From Methanoculleus caldifontis (lineage in GTDB: Archaea; Halobacteriota; Methanomicrobia; Methanomicrobiales; Methanoculleaceae): a stretch of 64,000 nucleotides of DNA. The notes beneath the pieces are model-generated. The model was not told where the DNA came from and searched no databases. It was given only the letters and a program-made list of their open reading frames with translations. Location: the NCBI RefSeq assembly GCF_032842345.1, contig NZ_WBKO01000001.1, positions 310,001 to 374,000 on the forward strand. Reading direction: 5' to 3'. This document shows, piece after piece, positions 7,981 to 16,430 of this stretch (the first letter of the stretch is position 1; each line of letters starts with the position of its first letter). The position numbers were made by a program, and so were the translations under genes.

Positions 7981-10731
7981 ATGCAGAGTTCGAAACAATC
8001 ACCCGATACAGACCCTCCCCGGCTGCCGCGCAAGGAGGAACTCCTTCGCGTACTCGAGGATCTCTACGGCGGCTTCGCCGAGGCGGAAGAGACACTCTCG
8101 GCGATCCGGCGAGGGGAGGTCGATGCTTTTCTCGTCTCGACGGACGAGGGCGAGAAGGTCTACACCTTAAAGACCGCCGAGCATCCCTACCGGGTGCTCA
8201 TCGAGCAGATGCAGGAAGGCGCGGCGATCCTCTCCGTCGACGGCACCATCCTCTATGGCAACCGGAGCCTCGCCCGCCTGTTGCAGATGCCCCTCGAGAA
8301 GGTGCTGGGAGAGTCGATCCATGCCATCATCGCTCCGTCATATGCGGAGGAGTTCCGCCGAGTGCTTGAAGCCGAAAGCAATTCGGGAAGCATCGGCGAG
8401 AGCACGCTGGAGGGGCGGGAAGGAGGGCGGGTCCCGGTCCACCTCTCCCTGCAACCGTTATCGATGGACGGGATGCGGGCGTTCTCCCTGGTCGCCACGG
8501 ATCTGACCGAACGCAAGCAGGCGGAGGAGACCCTGCGGAGGGCGTACGACGACCTCGAGGACAGGGTCCGGGAGCGGACGGCCGAACTCGCCCGGACCAA
8601 TGCCCGGCTCCAGGTCGAGATCGAAGAGCGCACGCGGGCACAAGAGGCACTCCGGCGGAGCGAGCAGTCCCTCGCGGAGGAGCTGGACGCCGCGCGGCGC
8701 CTCCAGCAGGTCAGCACGCAGTTGATCCAGGCCGACAGGGTCGAGACGCTCTACGAGGAGATCCTCGATACCGCGGTGACGATCCTCCACGCCGATTTCG
8801 CGAGCATCCAGATGCTCCACCCGGACCGCGGGGCCGGGGGGGAACTCCGGCTTCTGGGCCACCGCGGGTTCACCGAGGAGGCCGCGAAGTTCTGGGAGTG
8901 GGTGCGCCCGGACTCCGGGAGTTCATGCGGTGAAGCGCTCTCTACCGGGCGGCGCGTCGTTGTCACGGACATTCGGGACTGCGAGTTCCTGGCCGGCAGC
9001 CCCGACCGGGAGGTATATCTCCGGGCCGGCATCAGGGCCGTCCAGACGACGCCGCTCTACTCGCGCTCCGGCATCCTGCTCGGGATGCTCTCCACGCACT
9101 GGCGCCGCCCCCATGACCCCACGCAAAACGAGCTGCGCTCCATCGATCTCCTGGCCCGCCAGGCCGCCGATCTCATCGACCGCAAGCGGGCTGAGGAGGC
9201 ACTGCGGGCGAATGAGGAGAGGTTCAGGCTGCTCACCGAGAATGCCTCGGATATCGTCGTCGTCCTCGACGCAACGGGACACATCAAGTACGCAAGCCCT
9301 TCGGTGAGACAGGTCGGGGGATATGCGCCCGAAGGACTCATCGGACGAAATATCATCGAACTGTTGCATCCCGGAGATCTGCTGCCGGCGATGGACGCCT
9401 TGCGTACATCGGCCACTCATCCTAAAGAGAGGATGACCCTCGAAGTCCGGGTCCGCGACGCCTCGGGAGACTGGCTGCACCTCGACCTGATCGGCGTCAA
9501 CCTTCTCGAAGAGCCGGCTGTTCGGGGTTTTCTAGTGAATGCACGTGACGTCACCGAGCAGAGACAGGCAGCAAAGATCCTCCGGGAGAGCGAGGAGAAG
9601 TACCGGAACCTGGTCGAGAACAGCATCGACGCCGTCCTTCTCACGGCCCCCGACGGCTCGATCTACGCCGCCAATGCCGAGGCCTGCCGGATCTTCGGGA
9701 TGACCGAGGAAGAGTTGATCCGCGCCGGCAGGGACGGCATCGTGGACCTCGCGGACCCCCGCCTCCGACCCGCTCTCGAGGAGAGGGGCCGAAAAGGGCG
9801 GTTTAAGGGAGAACTCAGGTTCCGGCGCAGAGACGGGACCGTCTTCCCCGGCGAGATATCGTCGGCGGTCTTTACGGACAGGGAAGGCAACGTCAGGATG
9901 ACGACGTTCATCCAGGATATCACAGGGCGGAAACGCGGGGAAGAAGCGCTTGCACGCCACACCGAAGCCCTCATCCGGGCGAGCCGGGAGGTCGAGGCGG
10001 CACGGGACGAGGCGAACATCTACCTCGACATCATGACCCACGATGTCCGGAACGCCAACAACGTCTCGAGCATGTACGCCGACCTCTTCATCGAACTCGC
10101 GGAGGGCGAGATGAAGACCTATGCCCGGAAACTGCAGGAGAGCATCGGCCGGAGCACCGAGATCCTCAAGAACGTCGCCACCATCCGCCGGACGCAGCAG
10201 GATTCCGACCGCCTGGTGCCGGTGAACCTCGATGCGGTCGCCCGGGAGGAGATCGCGAACTTCCCCGGCGCTTCGATCCGCTACCAGGGCGCTCATGCCG
10301 AGGTGCTGGCGGACGGCCTCCTCCCGACCGTCTTTAACAACCTCATCGGCAACGCCGTCAAGCACGGCGGTCCCGGCGTTGAGGTCACGGTCTGGACGGA
10401 GACACGGGACGGTGAAGTCTGCGTCTCGGTCGAGGATACCGGTCCCGGGATCCCTGACGAGATCAAGAAGAGGCTCTTCACCCGGTTCGAGCGGGGCATG
10501 GCGCGGGGGAGCGGCCAGGGCCTCGGTCTCTTCATCGTCCGGACGCTTGTTCTGCGTTACGGCGGAGAGGTCCGGGTCGACGACCGCATACCGGGCCGGC
10601 CGGAGTGCGGAGCGGCGTTCCGCTTCTCGCTCCGGCAGGCGGGTCCCGGCAGGGTGAGAGGTCCCGAGCCCGGAGCGGAGCGGCCATCACGGGCCGCAAC
10701 GGAGGGTGAAGCACGGAGCGGGGTGCGCTGA
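7981..10731 (+). CDS. Soluble multi-PAS/GAF sensor histidine kinase
   Basis: A 916-residue cytosolic signal kinase without membrane segments. Order: N-terminal helices (1-65); PAS1 (about 68-180) ending DLTERKQAEE; a coiled coil (about 185-245); GAF (about 250-400) with DSGSSCGEALSTGRRV; PAS2 (410-525); PAS3 (535-650); a dimerisation helix with the phosphate-accepting His near 686 in IMTHDVRNANNVS; and an ATPase domain with N-box NLIGNAVKHG near 787, VEDTGPGIPD and GQGLGLFIVR. It should autophosphorylate in response to a bound small molecule or redox cue, not identified. No receiver domain is attached. Its stop overlaps the next kinase start by one base, so the two are translationally coupled. 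Confidence 0.88.
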   Translation: MQSSKQSPDTDPPRLPRKEELLRVLEDLYGGFAEAEETLSAIRRGEVDAFLVSTDEGEKVYTLKTAEHPYRVLIEQMQEGAAILSVDGTILYGNRSLARLLQMPLEKVLGESIHAIIAPSYAEEFRRVLEAESNSGSIGESTLEGREGGRVPVHLSLQPLSMDGMRAFSLVATDLTERKQAEETLRRAYDDLEDRVRERTAELARTNARLQVEIEERTRAQEALRRSEQSLAEELDAARRLQQVSTQLIQADRVETLYEEILDTAVTILHADFASIQMLHPDRGAGGELRLLGHRGFTEEAAKFWEWVRPDSGSSCGEALSTGRRVVVTDIRDCEFLAGSPDREVYLRAGIRAVQTTPLYSRSGILLGMLSTHWRRPHDPTQNELRSIDLLARQAADLIDRKRAEEALRANEERFRLLTENASDIVVVLDATGHIKYASPSVRQVGGYAPEGLIGRNIIELLHPGDLLPAMDALRTSATHPKERMTLEVRVRDASGDWLHLDLIGVNLLEEPAVRGFLVNARDVTEQRQAAKILRESEEKYRNLVENSIDAVLLTAPDGSIYAANAEACRIFGMTEEELIRAGRDGIVDLADPRLRPALEERGRKGRFKGELRFRRRDGTVFPGEISSAVFTDREGNVRMTTFIQDITGRKRGEEALARHTEALIRASREVEAARDEANIYLDIMTHDVRNANNVSSMYADLFIELAEGEMKTYARKLQESIGRSTEILKNVATIRRTQQDSDRLVPVNLDAVAREEIANFPGASIRYQGAHAEVLADGLLPTVFNNLIGNAVKHGGPGVEVTVWTETRDGEVCVSVEDTGPGIPDEIKKRLFTRFERGMARGSGQGLGLFIVRTLVLRYGGEVRVDDRIPGRPECGAAFRFSLRQAGPGRVRGPEPGAERPSRAATEGEARSGVR

Positions 10732-12416
10732 TGAGCGGATCCGGCGATGTGCAGGCAACCGACGCGATACGCTCCACCCTGCAGATACTGCGGGAAGAGG
10801 CCGATCCTGCCGGCTGCCGCCTCATCGACGCGCTCGCGGACCGGATCGACGCGCTCGAAGAGCGCGCCCGGCAGGCTGAAGAGGAGCGTGACCGGCTCAG
10901 AGAGGAGGGCGAAGTGGAACACGCCATGCTGCGGGCGACGATCGACCGGCTGCCTGCCGGCGTGATCGTCGTCGATGCGCCGTCAGGAGAACTGGTCCTC
11001 GGCAACGAGCAGGCGAGCCGGATCCTGGAGCACCGCTACCCCGCGACCGGCAGGGTGCAGGACCTTTTTGCGGGGATCGGCCTTCACCCCGACGGGCGGC
11101 CATACAGGCCCGACGAGTGGCCGGTCTGCCGGTCGATCGCCGCAGGAGAGAGGGTCGCGGGCGAAGAGATCAGGTTCGTCCGGGCGGACGGCACCACGGG
11201 GTTCATCGAAGTCAGTTCCGCACCCATAGCCTGTTCGGGGGGCGAACCCCGGTACGGCGTCGCCGTCTTCTCGGACATCACCGAGCGGAAGCGGGCGCAG
11301 GAGGCCCGGCTTGAGCAGGAAGAGCAGTTGCGGAGCCTGATCGAGAGCTCCGCCGATGGGATTCTCATCACCGACGAGGCAGGCAGGATCACCACCTGGA
11401 ACATGGGGATGGAGGCGATCACCGGTCTTTCCGCCGGGAGCGTCTCCGGAATGCCTGCATGGGAGGTCCTCTCGCGGGTCGTGAACGAGGAGTGGGCGGG
11501 GCCGGATAACCGGGCGCGGTATCGCGCCATCTGGGAGAGGCTGTTGCGGGACGGGGCGTACCGGCACCTCAACCGCCTCCTGGAGGTCCAGATCCAGACT
11601 CCGCAGGGCATCCGGCACCTCCAGCAGAACGTATTCGTGACTCCTACCCGGCAGGGTTTCCGCGTCGGGTGCATCGTCAGGGATATCACCGACGGCAGAT
11701 GGACGGACGAGGCCCTCCGGCACCACGCCGAGGACCTCGCCCGGCTGAACGCGGACCTCGAATACGCCCAGCGCGAGGCGAACCTCTATCTCGACATCCT
11801 GACGCACGACATCGGGAACACCGAGAACGTCTCGAACCTCTACGCCGACCTCCTCGTCGAGAGCCTGCAGGAGGAGACAGAGGCGACGGATTATGCCAGG
11901 AAACTCCGGCGGAGCGTCAGGAGGAGTATCGAGATCCTGGGTATGGTCTCCAAGATCCGCCGGATTCACTTCGGCAAAGCGGAACTCGCGCCCGCAGATC
12001 TCGATGCGGTCATCCAGGACGAGATCGGCCGCTATCCTGCGGGAGCCGTCCGGTACCGGGGCCATGCGAGCCGGGTTCTGGTCGACGAACACCTGGCGGA
12101 AGTTCTCTCGAACCTGATCGGCAACGCCGTCAAGCACGGCGGCCCCGGCGTCGCGGTCACTGTCCGGACGGAGGATGCGGGGGAGTTCGTCCGGGTCTCG
12201 GTCGAGGATACCGGTCCGGGCGTGCCGGACGGGGAGAAGGAGGCGGTCTTCCACCGCTACGAGCAGCAGAAGCGGGGCGTCGGCGAGGGGCTCGGCCTCT
12301 ACCTCGTGAAGATCCTGGTCGAGCGCTACGGCGGGAAGGTCTGGGTCGAGGACAGGGTGCCGGGCCGACCGGAAGAGGGGGCGGCGTTCCGGTTCACGCT
12401 GAGGACTGCCGCGTGA
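10731..12416 (+). CDS. PAS-domain sensor histidine kinase, second of a coupled pair
   Basis: A soluble 561-residue kinase. After an N-terminal coiled coil (DRIDALEERARQAEEERDRL) come PAS1 (about 65-190, ending DITERKRAQEARLEQEEQL) and PAS2 (about 200-325), then the helix with LTHDIGNTENVSNLYADLL (His near 358) and an ATPase domain with NLIGNAVKHG near 461, VEDTGPGVPD and GEGLGLYLVK. The His box and ATPase domain closely match those of the upstream kinase, pointing to duplication. The ATG shares one base with the upstream stop (TGATG), so both are made from one message. The cognate response regulator is not in this window. Confidence 0.87.
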   Translation: MSGSGDVQATDAIRSTLQILREEADPAGCRLIDALADRIDALEERARQAEEERDRLREEGEVEHAMLRATIDRLPAGVIVVDAPSGELVLGNEQASRILEHRYPATGRVQDLFAGIGLHPDGRPYRPDEWPVCRSIAAGERVAGEEIRFVRADGTTGFIEVSSAPIACSGGEPRYGVAVFSDITERKRAQEARLEQEEQLRSLIESSADGILITDEAGRITTWNMGMEAITGLSAGSVSGMPAWEVLSRVVNEEWAGPDNRARYRAIWERLLRDGAYRHLNRLLEVQIQTPQGIRHLQQNVFVTPTRQGFRVGCIVRDITDGRWTDEALRHHAEDLARLNADLEYAQREANLYLDILTHDIGNTENVSNLYADLLVESLQEETEATDYARKLRRSVRRSIEILGMVSKIRRIHFGKAELAPADLDAVIQDEIGRYPAGAVRYRGHASRVLVDEHLAEVLSNLIGNAVKHGGPGVAVTVRTEDAGEFVRVSVEDTGPGVPDGEKEAVFHRYEQQKRGVGEGLGLYLVKILVERYGGKVWVEDRVPGRPEEGAAFRFTLRTAA

Positions 12417-12493
12417 AACCGCCGGCACATTCCGGGTGAAGCAGAAGATCACCGGCTCTACGCAGACTGGAAGCCCTGGAATGGACGGTGGAA

Positions 12494-12502
12494 AGATTTA
12501 TC
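12494..12502 (+). promoter_or_regulatory. TATA box, microprotein copy A
   Basis: AGATTTATC lies 46 bases before the ATG. The whole upstream stretch aligns with that of copy B, where the box reads AGATATATC, 45 bases before its ATG. Confidence 0.55.
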
Positions 12503-12539
12503 CCCCGGCGTACCTCCTCCATCCCCGGGTGAAGTTGCC

Positions 12540-12755
12540 ATGCCGGGTTCTCTTCATTGCGAATATTGCGGGCGGGAGTTTCTTGCGGAGCATCAGACCG
12601 CGCACGGAAACGTGCGGTTTTGCAGCGCCGGGTGCCTGACGGCGGCGGGAGAGCAGGACGCCGACCGGAGGGAAAGCCGGCCGGAGAGGTTCCTGGTCTC
12701 GGGCCGGTCGCCCTGGGGCGAGGCTCCCCGCCGGACGAGAGATACCTCTCGATAG
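12540..12755 (+). CDS. Zinc-finger microprotein, copy A
   Basis: A 71-residue protein with two Cys pairs, CEYC (Cys7, Cys10) and CSAGC (Cys28, Cys32), which should bind one zinc ion. The C-terminal half QDADRRESRPERFLVSGRSP is nearly identical to copy B at 15300. I know no function. The 10 extra C-terminal residues differ from copy B, because the stop seen in copy B is lost. It converges on the epoxide hydrolase gene, the two stops being two bases apart. Similar small Cys4 proteins bind nucleic acid or act as adaptors (inference only). Confidence 0.7.
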   Translation: MPGSLHCEYCGREFLAEHQTAHGNVRFCSAGCLTAAGEQDADRRESRPERFLVSGRSPWGEAPRRTRDTSR

Positions 12756-12757
12756 GG

Positions 12758-13951
12758 TTACCTGCGGTGCGGTCCCGGCATCGCCGGCTCCCCCGCCGAT
12801 ACCGGGGGGTTCCGGAGCGGCCGGAAGAACGCCCGGATCTCCCGGGCCATCAGCTCCGGGACCTCCATCGGCGCAAAGTGGCCGCCCCGCTCGAGCACCG
12901 TCCACCGCCGGATATCCTTTAAGTTGCGCTCCGCGTACTCCCGGGGGGGAATCGGATCGATATCCTTCGGCGGGAGCGCAAGCCCCACCGGGACGTCGAC
13001 CTGTTGATCCGGTGCAAGCGAACCCGACACCCATTCCTCGCGGTAACTGAGCGCCCTGACCGAAGGCCCGCCCGTCCAGTAGAGCATGATGTTCGTCAGC
13101 AGTTCGTCTTTCGTGTAGACCGTCTCCAGGTCCCCGTCGCAGTCGCTCCAGGTGTGGAACTTCTCGACGATCCAGGCGGCGTAGCCGGCGGGGGAGTCGT
13201 TCAGTCCGTAGGCGAGCGTCTGCGGTTTCGTGCCCTGGAGCACCGCATACGCACCCTCAGAAAAACCCTGCGCCTGCGATCTCGCGAGGTACTCCCGCTC
13301 CGCATCGGAGAGGTCCGGGAAGTTCGCCATCATTATGGGGAAGCCGATGTCGGTGAGGTGGAGGCCGACGACCGATTCGGGGTGGCGCACGCCGAGGATC
13401 TGCGAGATCGGGCTGCCGCCGTCCCCGCCGCCGGCGCCGAAACGCTCATACCCGAGCTCTTCCGTCATCAGCCGATACGAAATCTCCGCTATTTTTGCAA
13501 GCGGTTGTCCTGTATCCGATCGCGACATGCCGGGATCGCCGATCAGCGAGGGGACGACGACGTCGAACGAGTCGGCGGGATCGCCGCCATACGCCGCCGG
13601 GTCGGTGAGCATCGGGATCAGTTTGAGGTAACGGCAGATCGAGTCCGGCCAGCCGTGGAAGAGGACGAGCGGCATCGGATCCGGCCCCTTCCCCCGCTCG
13701 TGGACGAACCGGATCTCCGTCCCGTCGATATCGGCGGTATAGTGGACGAACCGGTTCAACTCCGCTTCGCGGGCCCGCCAGTCGTAGGTGTGCCGCCAGT
13801 ACTCGACCAGTTCCCGCAGGTAGTCCGGGTCCGTGCCGTAGTCCCAGCCCGCGCCCTCGACCGCGTCGGGGAAGCGGGTGCGGGCGAGGCGGGAGCGGAG
13901 GTCGTCGAGCGTCTCCTCCGGGACGGCGAGGGTGAACGGCCGCACCGTCAT
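12758..13951 (-). CDS. Epoxide-hydrolase-like alpha/beta hydrolase, downstream copy
   Basis: A 397-residue protein. The N-terminal lid domain found in microsomal-type epoxide hydrolases (residues about 1-100, PEETLDDLRSRLARTRFPDA and WDYGTDPDYLRELVEYW) precedes the alpha/beta core. The oxyanion-hole motif is FHGWPDS, the nucleophile region FGAGGGDGGSPIS has Asp as the likely nucleophile, and the catalytic His lies in RGGHFAPME. Where the upstream copy has PGYGFSDRP, this copy reads IGDPGMSRSDTG, so the substrate pocket has diverged. The ATG overlaps the upstream copy's stop (ATGA), so the two are coupled. A longer open frame running upstream to 14827 is antisense-type noise inside the sister gene. 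Confidence 0.85.
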   Translation of the reverse strand: MTVRPFTLAVPEETLDDLRSRLARTRFPDAVEGAGWDYGTDPDYLRELVEYWRHTYDWRAREAELNRFVHYTADIDGTEIRFVHERGKGPDPMPLVLFHGWPDSICRYLKLIPMLTDPAAYGGDPADSFDVVVPSLIGDPGMSRSDTGQPLAKIAEISYRLMTEELGYERFGAGGGDGGSPISQILGVRHPESVVGLHLTDIGFPIMMANFPDLSDAEREYLARSQAQGFSEGAYAVLQGTKPQTLAYGLNDSPAGYAAWIVEKFHTWSDCDGDLETVYTKDELLTNIMLYWTGGPSVRALSYREEWVSGSLAPDQQVDVPVGLALPPKDIDPIPPREYAERNLKDIRRWTVLERGGHFAPMEVPELMAREIRAFFRPLRNPPVSAGEPAMPGPHRR

Positions 13952-15126
13952 CGCGACACCTCCAGGGGCTTCCGGTGCTCCGCCCGCAACGGCCGGAAGA
14001 ACGTCCGGATATCCTCGGCAAGCAGTTCCGGCTCCTCCATCGCCGTAAAATGGCCGCCCCGCGGCATTTCGGTCCAGCGCTGCACATTCAATCTCCGCTC
14101 CACCCATTCGCGGGGGGGCGGGATGAAGTCTTTCGGGAAGACCGCCATCCCCATCGGGACGTCGATCCGCTGCTCCAGGAAGTCTAACGGCAGGGCGTGC
14201 ACGTTCTCGTAGTAGAGGCGGACCGACGATGCGATCGTCTCGGTCGCCCAGTAGATCATGATGTTCGTCAGGAGGTCGTCTTTGCTGAAACGCCGCTCGA
14301 TATCCCCGCCGCAGTCGCTCCACGACCGGAACTTCTCGACGATCCAGGCGGCAAGGCCCGCGGGAGAGTCGTTCAGACCGTAGGCGAGCGTCTGCGGCTT
14401 CGTCGACTGCACCATGCTGTAGGCGCCCTCCCGCATCCACAATTCCTGGATCGCATCCAGGTACCTCCGCTCGTTCTCCGAGAGGTCCGGGATATTGGCG
14501 CCGAGGGAGAAGAAGCCAGGATCGGTGAGGTGGAGGCCGACGACCCGATCGGGGTGCGCGAGCGCCAGGAGCTGGGAGACCCCGCTCCCGATGTCCCCGC
14601 CCCCCGCGGCGAATCGCTCGTAGCCGAGGACGTCCGTCATCAGTGTTGCCCAGAGGCCGCCGATCCGCTTCGACGTCATACCCCGATCGTGCGGGCGGTC
14701 GGAGAACCCGTAGCCGGGCATCGACGGGACGACGACGTCGAACGCGTCGGCCGGATCGCCGCCGAACCGGGCCGGATCGGTAAGGAGCGGGATCAGTTTG
14801 AGGTAACGGTAGAAGGAATCCGGCCACCCGTGCGTCAGGACGAGCGGGAGCGGGTCAGGGCCCCTGCCCCGCTCGTGGATGAAGTGGATCCCGACGCCGT
14901 CGATCTCGGTGCGGAAGTGAGAGTGCCCGTTCAGTTCTTCTTCACGTGCCCGCCAGTCGAACCGGTTCAGCCAGTGATCGACGATCTCTTCCATATAACT
15001 CAGGTTCGTGCCGTAGTCCCAGCCCGAACCTTCGACCTCATCGGGGAAGCGGGTGTGAATAAGGCGCTCCCGGAGGTCGTCCAGGACCGGTTCGGGAATG
15101 TCGATGCGAAAAGACTGCACTGGCAT
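13948..15126 (-). CDS. Epoxide-hydrolase-like alpha/beta hydrolase, upstream copy
   Basis: A protein of about 392 residues of the same family as its downstream neighbour, similar over the full length. It keeps the standard marks: an N-terminal lid with PEPVLDDLRERLIHTRFPDE, oxyanion hole THGWPDS, PSMPGYGFSDRP, nucleophile loop FAAGGGDIGSGVSQL, and RGGHFTAMEEPE with the base His. The family opens epoxides by an Asp-ester intermediate to give diols; the natural substrate in a methanogen is unknown. The ATG at 15124-15126 follows GGTGGTTGAG and matches the sister's N-terminus; an ATG 12 bases upstream is the alternative. Confidence 0.87.
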   Translation of the reverse strand: MPVQSFRIDIPEPVLDDLRERLIHTRFPDEVEGSGWDYGTNLSYMEEIVDHWLNRFDWRAREEELNGHSHFRTEIDGVGIHFIHERGRGPDPLPLVLTHGWPDSFYRYLKLIPLLTDPARFGGDPADAFDVVVPSMPGYGFSDRPHDRGMTSKRIGGLWATLMTDVLGYERFAAGGGDIGSGVSQLLALAHPDRVVGLHLTDPGFFSLGANIPDLSENERRYLDAIQELWMREGAYSMVQSTKPQTLAYGLNDSPAGLAAWIVEKFRSWSDCGGDIERRFSKDDLLTNIMIYWATETIASSVRLYYENVHALPLDFLEQRIDVPMGMAVFPKDFIPPPREWVERRLNVQRWTEMPRGGHFTAMEEPELLAEDIRTFFRPLRAEHRKPLEVSR

Positions 15127-15254
15127 CTCAACCACCATGCGGGGATTGCTGCAGGCAGGGGAGATAACCCTTTCGTGCTGCAGAGCTATGCGGATTTCGT
15201 CGAAGAAAACGCCCTGGCCGGATCGACGAAGGCGGTTTTCCGGGGCATGTGGAT

Positions 15255-15263
15255 AGATATATC
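15255..15263 (+). promoter_or_regulatory. TATA box, microprotein copy B
   Basis: AGATATATC lies 45 bases before the ATG, at the position equivalent to the box of copy A. Confidence 0.55.
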
Positions 15264-15299
15264 ACCTGACGCACCTTTTCCATCCTGAGGTGAGTTCAG

Positions 15300-15485
15300 A
15301 TGCCTGAATCTGTTTATTGCGGACACTGCGGGCGGGCGTTCCTGGTGGAAGAGCGAAACGCGCTCGAAGGCGTACCTTTTTGCAGCGCCGAGTGTCGGGC
15401 GGCGGCAGGGAAGCAGGACGCCGACCGGAGAGAGCGCCGGCCGGAGAGATTCCTGGTCTCGGGTCGATCCCCCTGGAGCAAGTAG
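15300..15485 (+). CDS. Zinc-finger microprotein, copy B
   Basis: A 61-residue protein with CGHC (Cys7, Cys10) and CSAEC (Cys28, Cys32) and the same C-terminal block RPERFLVSGRSPW as copy A. The ATG follows GAGGTGAGTTCAG, a good ribosome-binding site. Sequence similarity to copy A spans promoter, gene and about 45 bases past the stop, so a unit of about 290 bases was duplicated. Past the stop, CCTGC...GCAGG with an inner ACCTC/GAGGT pair can form a hairpin that may end transcription. Function unknown. Confidence 0.7.
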   Translation: MPESVYCGHCGRAFLVEERNALEGVPFCSAECRAAAGKQDADRRERRPERFLVSGRSPWSK

Positions 15486-15655
15486 CCTGCCGGACAGACC
15501 TCTCCATGAGGTTGTCTGCAGGCGGTGCAAAAACGACATTCACCGCCGAAGAGCGGACGCTTTAGCATCGAGGCGGGCGGCACGCATCCCGCCGCACCGA
15601 CATATCTCCCCTGCGTCCTTTGCAAGGAGGAGCAAGGGCTCAAGAAACACTGAAA

Positions 15656-15677
15656 CAGGTAAAAACCTGAACAAAAA
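15656..15677 (-). terminator. Terminator of tRNA-Asn
   Basis: On the minus strand a T5 run (15673-15677) lies seven bases after the mature tRNA end, followed by CAGGT-TTTT-ACCTG, a five-base-pair hairpin. Confidence 0.5.
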
Positions 15678-15683
15678 GGAGTA

Positions 15684-15756
15684 CGCCGCCAACAGGACTC
15701 GAACCTGTGACATGCTGGTTAACAGCCAGCCACTCTACCAACTGAGTTATGGCGGC
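15684..15756 (-). tRNA. tRNA-Asn (anticodon GTT)
   Basis: A 73-base tRNA on the minus strand. The acceptor stem pairs GCCGCCA with TGGCGGC and leaves G as discriminator. The D arm is ACTCAGTTGGTAGAGT. The anticodon arm is CTGGCTGTTAACCAG with GTT at the centre, which reads Asn codons AAC/AAU. The T arm is CAGGTTCGAGTCCTG. There is no intron. CCA is not encoded. Confidence 0.95.
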
Positions 15757-15795
15757 ACCGTAATAAGTGCTCTATAATGTCTCGTCTGAACCGTA

Positions 15796-16110
15796 TTAAA
15801 GATTACGGGAGTTCTCCTGCTTGATGACCCGCAGGAGATCGATCAGCTCGTCGACCTCGCCCTCGAGGCCCGAAAGAAGGTCCGAGGCGAGCGGGGTCGC
15901 CACCGCGCCCGCCGGCGAGGCCCGGATGTAGCCTTCCTGCTCCAGGATTCGCAGCGAGTAGCGGACCCGGTGGTAGGGGAGGTCGAGGACCTCGGAGAGC
16001 TTCATGATGCCGATGGGCTGGTGCTCCACGACCGCCCGGATCACCTCAAGGTGCCTTGAGACGAGTTCGATCTCGGATTTGAGTTTTGCGAGCATAGCAT
16101 CCGCCCGCAT
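15796..16110 (-). CDS. Winged-helix DNA-binding protein
   Basis: A 104-residue protein conserved in style with small archaeal regulators. Residues about 15-75 form a winged helix: helix HLEVIRAVVEHQP, then IGIMKLSEVLDLPYHRVRYS with the recognition helix, and the wing LEQEGYIRASPAGAVATP. The C-terminus (LEGEVDELIDLLRVIKQE) is a probable dimerisation helix. The target is unknown; it is encoded next to a small membrane protein and tRNA-Asn on the same strand, so it may act on its own unit. The start is the first ATG of the frame. Confidence 0.75.
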   Translation of the reverse strand: MRADAMLAKLKSEIELVSRHLEVIRAVVEHQPIGIMKLSEVLDLPYHRVRYSLRILEQEGYIRASPAGAVATPLASDLLSGLEGEVDELIDLLRVIKQENSRNL

Positions 16111-16137
16111 GGATACCCTGAAGGCCCACGCGGATCG

Positions 16138-16371
16138 TTATGGTTGTTCGTGCAGCCAGATCTTCGTCCGGGTATACTGCTGCCGGAACGAGAGCGCGAG
16201 GGCCGACCCGACGGCGAGGAGGAGGACGCCGATCGCAAGGCCGATGGTTCCCTCGGGCGCGAACCGGAGGAGGACGAAGACACCCATGGCGAAACAGAGA
16301 ATGATGACGTTCAGCATGACCGTCAACATGATGAACTTGGCCTTGAAGACCCGCTTGGTTGCCTCATCCAT
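16138..16371 (-). CDS. Small two-helix membrane protein
   Basis: A 77-residue protein with two hydrophobic helices: FIMLTVMLNVIILCFAMGVFVLL (residues about 13-35) and IGLAIGVLLLAVGSALALSF (about 43-62), flanked by charged ends MDEATKRVFKAK and RQQYTRTKIWLHEQP. No family recognised. It lies 27 bases upstream of the winged-helix gene, so the two probably share a message. Its start faces the M24 peptidase gene across 59 bases. Confidence 0.65.
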   Translation of the reverse strand: MDEATKRVFKAKFIMLTVMLNVIILCFAMGVFVLLRFAPEGTIGLAIGVLLLAVGSALALSFRQQYTRTKIWLHEQP

Positions 16372-16430
16372 TATTCATACTTGAACGTGGTGGTAAAAGT
16401 ACTTGTGGTTTCAACGAAAGAGGTGGTAGA

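Noticed and set aside
12758-14827. A single 689-residue fused hydrolase ORF
   Set aside because: The part upstream of 13951 is a different frame of the sister hydrolase gene and has no family sense; the ATGA overlap marks the true start.
12540-15485. Transposon with microproteins as terminal repeats
   Set aside because: No transposase or target-site duplication is seen, and the repeated units are expressed-looking genes in direct orientation.
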